Below, one piece after another: positions 55,573 through 64,000 of a stretch of DNA of 64,000 bases; position 1 is the stretch's first letter; every line of letters starts with the position of its first letter. Made by a program: the position numbers and the translations under genes. The stretch comes from Ancylobacter lacus (lineage in GTDB: Bacteria > Pseudomonadota > Alphaproteobacteria > Rhizobiales > Xanthobacteraceae), in contig NZ_JAHBGE010000057.1 of the NCBI RefSeq assembly GCF_018390635.1, positions 145,444 to 209,443 on the forward strand. Reading direction: 5' to 3'. Below the pieces are notes generated by a model. It was not told the origin of the DNA, made no database searches, and saw only the letters and a program-made list of their open reading frames with translations.

Positions 55573-57576
55573 ATGATCAACCGCGAAAAGCACGACCGCA
55601 TGGCGAACGCCATCCGCTTCCTGGCCGTGGATGCCGTCGAGGCCGCCAAGTCGGGCCACCCCGGCCTGCCGATGGGCGCCGCCGACATCGCCACCGTCCT
55701 GTTCGGCAAGGTCCTGAAGTTCGACGCCACCGACCCGCACTGGCCGGACCGCGACCGCTTCATCCTGTCGGCCGGCCACGGCTCGATGCTGCTTTACGCC
55801 CTGCTCTACCTCACCGGCTTCGAGGGGGTGAGCATCGAGGACATCAAGAACTTCCGCCAGCTCGGCTCCAAGACCCCCGGCCATCCCGAGTACCACCACA
55901 CCGTCGGCGTGGAGACCACCACCGGCCCGCTCGGCGCCGGGCTCTCCAACTCGGTCGGCTTCGCGCTCGCCGAGCGCATCATGGCGGCGCAGTTCGGCGG
56001 CGATCTGGTCGACCACTACACCTATGCCCTCGTCGGCGACGGCTGCCTGATGGAAGGCATCTCGGAAGAGGCGATCGAGCTCGCCGGCCACCTGAAGCTC
56101 GGCAAGCTCATCGTCCTCTACGACGACAACCACATCACGATCGACGGGCCCACCTCGCTCTCGGTCTCGACCGACCAGCTCGCCCGCTTCGAAGCCTCCG
56201 GCTGGGACGCCACCCGGATCGACGGCCACGACCCCGAGGCGATCCTCGCCGCCATCGAGCGGGCCAAGACCACCGAGAAGCCCTCGCTGATCGCCTGCCG
56301 CACCACCATCGGCTTCGGCTCGCCGAACCGCGCCGGCACCAACGGCGTGCACGGCGCCCCGCTCGGCGCCGCCGAGATCGCCGCCACCCGCGCCGCGCTG
56401 GGCTGGGAGGCCGAGCCCTTCGTCATCCCGACCGACGTGCTCGACGCGTGGCGCCTCGCCGGCCTGCGCTCGCGCCAGGCCCACAAGGCATGGAACGAGC
56501 GGCTCCAGGCCGCCGAGCCCGAGCTGCGCTCCGAATTCGAGCGCCGCATCCGCGGCGACCTGCCGCCGAAATTCGCCGCGACGGTTTCGGGCGTCATCGC
56601 CAAGGCGATCGCCGATGGCGGCGCGGTCGCGACCCGCAAATCCTCGGAGATCGTGCTCGACGCCATCACCGCCGCGGTGCCGGAGATGATCGGCGGCTCG
56701 GCCGACCTCACCCATTCGAACAACACCAAGACCAAGGCCGTGGGCAAGGCGGTCGAGGCGGGCGACTATTCCGGCCGCTACGTCAACTGGGGCATCCGCG
56801 AGCACGCCATGGCCGGCGGCATGAACGGCATCGCCCTGCATGGCGGCCTCATCCCCTATGGCGGCACCTTCCTGGTGTTCTCCGACTATTGCCGCCCGGC
56901 GGTGCGCCTCTCCGCGCTGATGGGCATCCGCGTGGTCTATGTCTTCACCCACGACTCCATCGGCGTCGGCGAGGACGGGCCCACCCACCAGCCGGTCGAG
57001 CACATCGCCGCGCTGCGCGCCATCCCCAACCTGCTGGTGTTCCGCCCCTGCGACACGGTGGAGACGGCCGAGGCGTGGAAGATCGCGCTGGAGCATTCCA
57101 CCGGCCCGAGCGTGCTGGCCCTCACCCGCCAGAACCTGCCGCTGCTGCGTACCGAGGCGACCGAGCGCTGCCTCACCCAGCGCGGCGCCTATGAGATCAT
57201 CTCCGCCTCCTCCACCGAGGCGAAGGTCTCGCTGTTCGCCTCGGGCTCCGAGGTCAGCCTCGCCGCCACCGCGCGGGAGACGCTGGAAGGCCTCGGCATC
57301 CCCACCCGGGTGGTCTCGGTGCCGTGCTTCGAGCTGTTCGAAAACCAGCCGGAGGAGACCCGCCGCCAGGTGATCGGCACCGCGCCGGTGAAGATCGCCA
57401 TCGAGGCCGGCATCCGCCAGGGCTGGGACGGGCTGATCGGCTCCGACATCGCCTTCATCGGCATGTCCGGCTTCGGCGCCTCCGGCCCGGCGCCGCAGGT
57501 CTTCGCCCATTTCGGCATCACCCCCGAGGCGGTGGTGGAAACCGCCAAGGCCAAGCTGGCGAAGCTGCGGGGCTGA
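55573..57576 (+). CDS. tkt: Transketolase
   Basis: 667-residue thiamine-diphosphate enzyme of the pentose phosphate (and, if present, Calvin) pathway. Signatures: [29 protein letters not shown] (first part: [19 protein letters not shown]), [19 protein letters not shown], ThDP motif [20 protein letters not shown], Pyr-domain [20 protein letters not shown] and [23 protein letters not shown] 55573. It heads the plus-strand series tkt-gap-pgk-fba but has its own terminator. Confidence 0.96.
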   Translation: MINREKHDRMANAIRFLAVDAVEAAKSGHPGLPMGAADIATVLFGKVLKFDATDPHWPDRDRFILSAGHGSMLLYALLYLTGFEGVSIEDIKNFRQLGSKTPGHPEYHHTVGVETTTGPLGAGLSNSVGFALAERIMAAQFGGDLVDHYTYALVGDGCLMEGISEEAIELAGHLKLGKLIVLYDDNHITIDGPTSLSVSTDQLARFEASGWDATRIDGHDPEAILAAIERAKTTEKPSLIACRTTIGFGSPNRAGTNGVHGAPLGAAEIAATRAALGWEAEPFVIPTDVLDAWRLAGLRSRQAHKAWNERLQAAEPELRSEFERRIRGDLPPKFAATVSGVIAKAIADGGAVATRKSSEIVLDAITAAVPEMIGGSADLTHSNNTKTKAVGKAVEAGDYSGRYVNWGIREHAMAGGMNGIALHGGLIPYGGTFLVFSDYCRPAVRLSALMGIRVVYVFTHDSIGVGEDGPTHQPVEHIAALRAIPNLLVFRPCDTVETAEAWKIALEHSTGPSVLALTRQNLPLLRTEATERCLTQRGAYEIISASSTEAKVSLFASGSEVSLAATARETLEGLGIPTRVVSVPCFELFENQPEETRRQVIGTAPVKIAIEAGIRQGWDGLIGSDIAFIGMSGFGASGPAPQVFAHFGITPEAVVETAKAKLAKLRG

Positions 57577-57635
57577 GCCCCCCCCGGCACGGCGGCGGAG
57601 GCTGCCCGGCCTTTGAAAAGACAGGAACGTCAGCG

Positions 57636-57666
57636 CACCTCCGGCCCCCCGGCCGGAGGTGTTTTC
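57636..57666 (+). terminator. Intrinsic terminator of tkt
   Basis: CACCTCCGGCC and GGCCGGAGGTG form an 11-bp perfect stem with a CCCC loop, followed by TTTTCGTT. It lies 59 bases after the tkt stop. Confidence 0.9.
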
Positions 57667-57832
57667 GTTGCTGCGCATACGGCATGCCATGCACCATATG
57701 CATAACACACCGGAGAGCTGCGCAATTGTGCCGCGTCAACCCTGTTGTGGTCTGGTCTGGCCGGTTCCGGCACGCTATGAGGCCAGTACGCTACAAGTCT
57801 AGGGACCGTTCTCGCTCACTGGGGAAAGACGC

Positions 57833-58843
<1,011 letters not shown>

Positions 58844-59149
58844 GCCGGCACCGCCGGAGGAAGACCCCTCCCCCGCGCGACGGGGGAGGGTGCATAAGAA
58901 ACGCCCGCCGCCCGCCGTGACCTCTGCGGCACCCCGCGGCCACCTGCCTGCGCGGCCCTGCCCGATCCGGGGCCGGCCCCACCTTCGGACGACCGGCGCC
59001 TTCGGGACCACCCGTCTTTGGGGACGCCCGTCAGCCCGGCCCGTCCGCCGCCTCCGGCCAATGCCACCCTTTCCGCCGACGCCGCCCGTTCCGCCGATCC
59101 CGTGTCCGCCGAACCCGTCAGCGTCGCCCACGCCAAGACCGAGTGCGCC
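58844..59149. other. Gap gap/pgk with GC hairpin
   Basis: 306 bp. Contains a 10-bp perfect hairpin CCCTCCCCCG-CGCGA-CGGGGGAGGG at 58866-58890 with no T-run, a candidate weak terminator, attenuator or RNA-stabilising element. The rest (58900-59149) is an open, Pro/Ala-rich frame continuous with pgk, see finding. Confidence 0.6.
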
Positions 59150-60358
59150 ATGACCGATTCCGCCCAGACGTCCGCCTTCCGCACCCTCGACGACGTCGAT
59201 GTCGCCGACAAGCGCGTCCTCGTCCGCGTCGACCTCAATGTCCCGGTCGACAATGGCCGGGTGACCGACGACACCCGCATCGTGGCGGTGCTGCCGACCA
59301 TCCGGGAAATCTCGGAGAAGGGCGGCAAGGTCATCCTGCTCGCCCATTTCGGCCGGCCCAAGGGGGCCGATCCCAAGCTGACGCTGGAGCCGATCGCCGC
59401 CGAGGTGGCGAGCCGCCTCGGCCGCCCGGTCGGCTTCGTGCCCGCCACCATCGGCGAGGTCGCCGAGGCCGCGGTCGCCGCGCTGGCGCCGGGCGAGGTG
59501 GTGCTGCTGGAGAACACCCGCTTCCACGCCGGCGAGGAGAAGAACGACCCCGCCTTCGTCGAGGCGCTGGCGAAGCTCGGCGACATCTATGTGAACGACG
59601 CCTTCGCCACCGCGCACCGCGCCCACGCCTCCACCGAGGGCCTCGCCCACCACCTGCCGGCCTATGCCGGCCGCTGCATGCAGGAGGAGATCGAGGCGCT
59701 GGCCCGCGCGCTGGAGGCGCCGGAGCGGCCGGTGATGGCCGTGGTCGGCGGGGCCAAGGTGTCCTCCAAGCTGGAACTGCTCGGCAATCTGGTGAAGAAG
59801 GTCGACCTGCTCGTCATCGGCGGCGGCATGGCCAACACCTTCCTGGCCGCGCAGGGCAAGAGCGTCGGCAAGTCGCTGTGCGAGCACGACCTCACCGGCA
59901 CCGCGCTGGAGATCGTCGAAAAGGCCAAGGCCGCGGGCTGCGAGATCGTGCTGCCGGTGGACGCGGTGGTCGCCACCGAATTCAAGGCGCACGCGCCCCA
60001 CCACGTCACCAGCGTCGATTCGGTCGGCGAGGGCGAGATGATCCTCGACGCCGGCCCGGCCTCGGTCGAGCATGTCACCGCCAAGCTCGCCACGGTGAAG
60101 ACCGTGGTGTGGAACGGCCCGTTCGGCGCCTTCGAGCTGGAGCCCTTCGACATCGCCACCGTCGCGGTGGCCCGCGCGGCGGCGGACCTCACCGACGAGG
60201 GGCGCATCCTGTCGGTCGCCGGCGGCGGCGACACCGTGGCCGCCCTGAACCATGCCGGCGCGGCCGAGCGCTTCAGCTACGTCTCCACCGCGGGCGGCGC
60301 CTTCCTCGAATGGCTGGAGGGCAAGCCCCTGCCCGGCGTCGAAGCACTGCGACGTTGA
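59150..60358 (+). CDS. pgk: Phosphoglycerate kinase
   Basis: 402-residue monomeric glycolytic kinase. [20 protein letters not shown] at the start, [40 protein letters not shown], the [20 protein letters not shown] segment and the C-terminal ATP-binding [19 protein letters not shown] 59150 chosen; the frame is open another 44 codons to ATG 59018. The family start MTDSAQ..TLDDVDV aligns with 59150. Confidence 0.95.
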   Translation: MTDSAQTSAFRTLDDVDVADKRVLVRVDLNVPVDNGRVTDDTRIVAVLPTIREISEKGGKVILLAHFGRPKGADPKLTLEPIAAEVASRLGRPVGFVPATIGEVAEAAVAALAPGEVVLLENTRFHAGEEKNDPAFVEALAKLGDIYVNDAFATAHRAHASTEGLAHHLPAYAGRCMQEEIEALARALEAPERPVMAVVGGAKVSSKLELLGNLVKKVDLLVIGGGMANTFLAAQGKSVGKSLCEHDLTGTALEIVEKAKAAGCEIVLPVDAVVATEFKAHAPHHVTSVDSVGEGEMILDAGPASVEHVTAKLATVKTVVWNGPFGAFELEPFDIATVAVARAAADLTDEGRILSVAGGGDTVAALNHAGAAERFSYVSTAGGAFLEWLEGKPLPGVEALRR

Positions 60359-60383
60359 GCGCGTGGGATCACTGCCAAGGTCT

Positions 60384-60412
60384 TAAGACTTTCAAGCCCG
60401 CAATGCTATAAA
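60384..60412 (+). promoter_or_regulatory. Possible promoter of fba
   Basis: TATAAA (60407-60412) with TTAAGA (60383-60388) 18 bases upstream inside the palindrome GTCTTAAGAC. The -35 is poor, so the assignment is tentative. Confidence 0.35.
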
Positions 60413-60485
60413 CAGTCTCTGTGCCCTCCGTGCGGAAGAACGGGCCGCCGGGGGGCACGGTTGTTTTATGCGCGGGAGATACACG

Positions 60486-61511
60486 ATGGCGGGAAGCCTC
60501 GACGAGATTGCGTACAAGATGTGTGCTGGCGGGAAGGGACTTCTCGCCGCGGATGAAAGCTCCAGCACGATCAAGAAGCGGTTCGATGCGATCGGCGTGG
60601 AGTCGACCTTCGAAAATCGCCGCGATTACCGCGAGATGCTGTTCCGTACCAAGGAGGCGATGGAGGACTATATCTCCGGCGTCATCCTCTATGACGAGAC
60701 CATCCGGCAGAACGCGGTGGACGGCACCCCGCTGGTGAAGCTGATCGAGGCCGCGGGCTCGATCCCCGGCATCAAGGTCGACGAGGGTGCCAAGCCCCAG
60801 GCCGGCTTCCCCGGCGAAACCATCACCGAGGGGCTGGACGGGCTGGACGGCCGGCTGAAGGAATATTACGCGCTCGGCGCCCGCTTCGCGAAGTGGCGCG
60901 CGGTGATCGACATCGGCTCGGGCATCCCGACCTATGGCTCCATCCTCGCCAACGCGCAGGCGCTCGCCCGCTATGCCGCGCTGTGCCAGGCCAACAACAT
61001 CGTGCCGATCGTCGAGCCGGAAGTGCTGATGGACGGCAGCAACGACATCGACCGCTGCTACGAAGTGACGGAGTGGGTGCTGAAGGAGGTGTTCCAGCAG
61101 CTATTCTACGCCCGCATCCGGCTCGAGGGCATGGTGCTGAAGCCCAACATGATCGTGCCGGGCAAGCTGTCGCCGAAGCAGGCCTCGGTCGAGGAAGTGG
61201 CGGAAAAGACTGTCCGCTGCCTGAAGAACTGCGTGCCCTCGGCGGTGCCGGGCATCGCCTTCCTCTCCGGCGGCCAGTCCGACGAGGAGGCCACGGCCCA
61301 TCTCGACGCCATGATCAAGCTCGGCGGGCTGCCGTGGAACCTCACCTTCTCCTATGGCCGCGCCCTGCAGGCCGCGCCGCAGAAGGCGTGGTCGGGCAAG
61401 CCGGAGAACGTCGCGGCCGGCCAGGCCGTCTTCACCCACCGGGCGCGGATGAACTATCTCGCCGCTCTCGGCAAGTGGAGCGCCGAGGTCGAGCAGAAGC
61501 AGGCGGCCTGA
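60486..61511 (+). CDS. fba: Class I fructose-bisphosphate aldolase
   Basis: 341-residue Schiff-base aldolase. LAADESSSTIKKRFDAIGVE is the substrate-phosphate region, and LEGMVLKPNMIVPGKLSPKQ carries the Schiff-base Lys. FLSGGQSDEEATAHLDAMIK is another class I hallmark. ATG 60486 has GGGAGA 5-10 bases upstream. A possible -10 TATAAA at 60407 precedes it; -35 is uncertain. The intrinsic terminator follows after 52 bases. Confidence 0.95.
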   Translation: MAGSLDEIAYKMCAGGKGLLAADESSSTIKKRFDAIGVESTFENRRDYREMLFRTKEAMEDYISGVILYDETIRQNAVDGTPLVKLIEAAGSIPGIKVDEGAKPQAGFPGETITEGLDGLDGRLKEYYALGARFAKWRAVIDIGSGIPTYGSILANAQALARYAALCQANNIVPIVEPEVLMDGSNDIDRCYEVTEWVLKEVFQQLFYARIRLEGMVLKPNMIVPGKLSPKQASVEEVAEKTVRCLKNCVPSAVPGIAFLSGGQSDEEATAHLDAMIKLGGLPWNLTFSYGRALQAAPQKAWSGKPENVAAGQAVFTHRARMNYLAALGKWSAEVEQKQAA

Positions 61512-61563
61512 GCCGCCGCCGGGCCGCGCTCTCCGGCGCGGCCCTCGCGACCCCCGACATGAG

Positions 61564-61590
61564 AACGCCGCCCCGAGGGGCGGCGTTTTT
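61564..61590 (+). terminator. Intrinsic terminator of fba
   Basis: AACGCCGCCCC pairs with GGGGCGGCGTT across GA, ending in TTTTT-like run (GTTTTTCGTT). In practice the loop is CCGAGG. It also lies downstream of the oppositely transcribed gene that ends at 61642, so it may act for both. Confidence 0.85.
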
Positions 61591-61641
61591 CGTTGTGCAA
61601 GGGGATTTCGTGCGGGGGGATAAGGACCGCTCCCGGCCGCC

Positions 61642-64000
61642 TCAGCGGCGGAAGCCGCCGCCGAACCCGCCGCCGAACCGGCCGCCACCGAAGTCGCCGC
61701 CGCCGAAGCTGCGATCCCCGCCCCAGCCGCCATCGCTGTGATAGCCGCTCCAGCCGCCATCGCTGGCGAAGCTGTTGACGCGGTCATTGCCAAAGCTCTG
61801 GTACTGGCGCTGGGTGTTCAGCCGGTTGATCTGGTCGGCATCGGTGTCCTGCTGCCAGCCGCTCGTCGTCTGCCGCTGCCAGTTGCTGCCGTCATACTGG
61901 TGAACGGTGCCGTCATGGTCGGTGTAGATGTTGCCGTCGTTCCAGGCGACGCCGTTGCCGGTCTTGGCGTTGCCGGCGACGCCACGGCTGTCGACGCTGA
62001 GATTGCCGTTATTGTCGGTGACGCCGGTCTCGGAGACGTGGCCCATGCCGGTGGTGGGGTTGTAGCCCGCGGACTGGCGGCCGGCGGCGAAATTGCCGCT
62101 GTCGACATTGCCGACGATGCCGGCGCGCGAGGCGCCGACGGCCCCGGTAGAGGGGTTGTAGCGCTCGTTCTCGGCGCCGGCGGCGTAATTGCCGGTCCAG
62201 GGGTTGAAGGCCGCGGCCGAGCGGCCGGCGAAGGAGGTGCCGCCCGCCGAGACGCCGGCCCAGGACGAGCGCGCCCATTCATTGCCGGTCCACGCATTGT
62301 AGCCGGTGACCCGGTTCACCGTGGCGTTGCCGCCCCACTGGCCATAGATGTTGGTCTGGTTCACGTTCACCGCGTTCCAGGTGCCGCCCCACGGGCCGGG
62401 GCCCCAGTACGGCCCCCAATAGGGCGCCATGCCGCCCCACCAGCCGGCGGCGAAGCCGAAGCCGAAGCCGTCCACCCACTGGAAGCCGGCATTGTAGCCA
62501 TAGGTCGCGGGGCAACCATACCAGTAGGTGCCGACATAGCCGCTGCAGGTGGAGCCGGTGCCGTACACGACCGTGCCATAGGGGGCGATGGTCACGCCGA
62601 GATAGCCGGGGGTGTAGCCGGCGACGACATAGTCCGGGGTGTAGCTGTAGACCCGGACATAGGTGACGTAATGGAGCGGCGAGGACACCGGGATGGTGTA
62701 GATCGCCGCCGGCACGACATCGGCCACCGCCCACGGCCCGTTCGGGCTGCTGGCGACGAACCAGGCCCCGCGCGACACCGCGTAATAGCGCTCCGCGTCG
62801 AGCCGGATGACCGGGGTGCGGGAGTTCTCGGCATAGGACAGGATCGTGCCGGAGATCGGCACGAAGCGCGGCGTGCCGCCGTCATATTCCACCGTCAGCG
62901 TCGCCTTGCGCGAGATGCTGGCGGTCTGCGGCACGGTGGCCGCGATCACCGCCTCCTTGGCCTGCGGCGTGCCCGGCACGGAGACCAGCACGTTGGCGGC
63001 CGGGTCCTTGTCCGAGATCTTGGCGAAGCTCGGCGGAATCTGGTCCGCCGGCACGAAGCTCCACGGGCCGGCCAGCGCCGGGCCCTTGAACCAGCGGCCG
63101 GAAACCAGAACGTAATAGGCGTTGCTGGAGGGATCGAGCAGCACCCCGTGGTCGGCATTGGCCATGCGCAGCAGCGTGGTGCCGTCGACCGGCACCATCT
63201 GCGGCGCGCCCTGCGTCACCACCAGTTCGGTCGGCTGGGTGGCGACGATCACCGCCGGAGGCTGGGCGGGGGGCTTGCCGTTGGGCGGCATCAGCGATTC
63301 CGCCGGCTGTGCGTAGTTCGCGGTGCCGCCCGCCGCCTCCACCGCCGGATTGGGCGTGGTGGTCAGGCTCCACGGGCCGGCAAGCCCCGCGGCCTGATAC
63401 CAGCGGCCGGCGGCCTGAAGGTGATACCCGCCGGCCGGGTCGACGATGACCAGCGCCCGGGTGTTCGCGACGCGCTGATAGCCCTGCGCGCCATCGATGG
63501 GGCGCAGCACCGGGTCGCCCGAGACCAGCACGAGGAGGGTCGGCGTGTTGGCGAACAGGATGCGCGGCGGCGTGTTCTCGACCGGCTGGCCCAGATCCTT
63601 GGTGATCTGCTTGGAGGCGGTGTAGCTGGTGAGGAGATGGTCGAGCGCCACCGTGATGCCGTCGGAGGGCAGGCGCGACTGCAGCGCGCTCAGCAGCCGG
63701 GTCTGCTGCGAGGGATCGGTCGGCACGTCGACGCTGGCGACCTCGATCTCGCTGAGCTGGGCGACGCGGGTGGCCTTGTCCACCGCGACGCGGGCGGTGA
63801 AATGGGCGATGCCATAGGTCGGGCTGCCGTCGGCCGGGCCGATCGCGATGGCCGCGCGGGCCTTGAGCCGGTCGCCGTTCCAGTCCTCGATCAGCGGCTG
63901 GTAGAGCCTCAGCACGTTGTTGTCGCCGAGCGAGACGGTGCGGGGCCAGGCCAGGCCAGCCGCGGCGTCCTGCCCGGAGGTGTCGGCCGGCGCGGCGGTC
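61642..64000 (-). CDS. Large repeat-containing protein with Gly/Asn-rich C-terminus (5' end beyond window)
   Basis: Partial: the frame stays open to base 64000, so the start lies outside. At least 785 residues are visible. Three copies of a ~95-residue module occur: each has a G-x-P-x-x-x-P-I/V-x-G-T-type strand and ends in a G-R/A-W-[YF]...GPW motif, for example AAGRWYQAAGLAGPWSL (about 63385), VSGRWFKGPALAGPWSFVP (about 63085) and SRGAWFVASSPNGPWAVADV (about 62760). After that come Gly/Tyr/Trp-rich and Asn/Gly/Thr-rich repeats (about 62000-62500) and a final FGGGRFGGGFGGGFRR-like tail. Function unknown; I would expect a secreted or surface protein, but no signal can be seen. Confidence 0.75.
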   Translation of the reverse strand, partial: TAAPADTSGQDAAAGLAWPRTVSLGDNNVLRLYQPLIEDWNGDRLKARAAIAIGPADGSPTYGIAHFTARVAVDKATRVAQLSEIEVASVDVPTDPSQQTRLLSALQSRLPSDGITVALDHLLTSYTASKQITKDLGQPVENTPPRILFANTPTLLVLVSGDPVLRPIDGAQGYQRVANTRALVIVDPAGGYHLQAAGRWYQAAGLAGPWSLTTTPNPAVEAAGGTANYAQPAESLMPPNGKPPAQPPAVIVATQPTELVVTQGAPQMVPVDGTTLLRMANADHGVLLDPSSNAYYVLVSGRWFKGPALAGPWSFVPADQIPPSFAKISDKDPAANVLVSVPGTPQAKEAVIAATVPQTASISRKATLTVEYDGGTPRFVPISGTILSYAENSRTPVIRLDAERYYAVSRGAWFVASSPNGPWAVADVVPAAIYTIPVSSPLHYVTYVRVYSYTPDYVVAGYTPGYLGVTIAPYGTVVYGTGSTCSGYVGTYWYGCPATYGYNAGFQWVDGFGFGFAAGWWGGMAPYWGPYWGPGPWGGTWNAVNVNQTNIYGQWGGNATVNRVTGYNAWTGNEWARSSWAGVSAGGTSFAGRSAAAFNPWTGNYAAGAENERYNPSTGAVGASRAGIVGNVDSGNFAAGRQSAGYNPTTGMGHVSETGVTDNNGNLSVDSRGVAGNAKTGNGVAWNDGNIYTDHDGTVHQYDGSNWQRQTTSGWQQDTDADQINRLNTQRQYQSFGNDRVNSFASDGGWSGYHSDGGWGGDRSFGGGDFGGGRFGGGFGGGFRR

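Overview
The window is a high-GC chromosomal segment from an alphaproteobacterium of the order Hyphomicrobiales (Rhizobiales). The evidence is gene content and order: ruvCAB / ybgC / tolQRAB-pal / cpoB / tilS / ftsH / glmM in the usual rhizobial arrangement, rcdA (DUF1465), zapA-DUF4164-tkt-gap-pgk-fba, DUF1192 and DUF2852 genes, choXWV-type choline uptake, and a 6S RNA gene beside 5-formyl-THF cyclo-ligase. Composition and gene set would suit Xanthobacteraceae (Ancylobacter/Starkeya/Xanthobacter-like); this placement is inference. Nothing looks like a prophage, insertion sequence, CRISPR array, rRNA or canonical tRNA.

Region 1 (1-17.8 kb) is a choline / glycine betaine utilisation island. 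choXWV (14.7-17.8 kb) imports choline. betA and a BetI-BetB reading frame (10.5-14.3 kb) oxidise it to glycine betaine. gbcB (90-1301; its oxygenase partner must lie before the window) is the reductase for betaine demethylation. dgcA, dgcB, etfA and etfB (4.35-10.4 kb) demethylate dimethylglycine and pass electrons to an ETF. A GlxA/AraC-type regulator (gbdR-like) sits between them. The BetI repressor and BetB dehydrogenase lie in one uninterrupted frame. A 20-bp perfect palindrome in the betIB/choX divergent region is the likely BetI operator.

Region 2 (17.8-34 kb) is mostly housekeeping on the minus strand: a DUF378 membrane protein, glmM, ftsH, tilS, the Tol-Pal system with CpoB and YbgC, a DUF2852 protein next to a TetR regulator with two matching operators, and ruvB-ruvA-ruvC. 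One plus-strand gene (19.8-20.9 kb) encodes a ROK-like protein whose motifs appear circularly permuted.

Region 3 (34-42.2 kb) holds accessory genes (trypsin-like protease, metallophosphoesterase, EamA and TSUP transporters, GT8 glycosyltransferase) followed by yebC, a YmdB-like phosphodiesterase and 5-FCL.

Region 4 (42.2-48.2 kb) is the RNA-rich part: 6S RNA with a 13-bp closing stem, a four-hairpin candidate sRNA preceded by a perfect TTAA-N7-TTAA (CtrA-type) box just upstream of rcdA, rpmE, an ABC exporter, and an 876-bp stretch full of hairpins that ends in a triple TTAA array.

Region 5 (48.2-64 kb) has a minus-strand block (M15-like protein, GNAT, OmpA-like and MotA-like pair, inositol monophosphatase-family enzyme, HxlR regulator, an unrecognised protein, zapA, DUF4164), then the plus-strand carbon-metabolism genes tkt, gap, pgk and fba, and finally a large repeat-containing protein truncated by the window end.

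No wholly new multi-gene system is obvious. The most unusual signals are the BetI-BetB fusion frame, the permuted ROK protein, the CtrA-box/sRNA/rcdA arrangement, the TetR operator pair, and the structured region at 47.4-47.95 kb.
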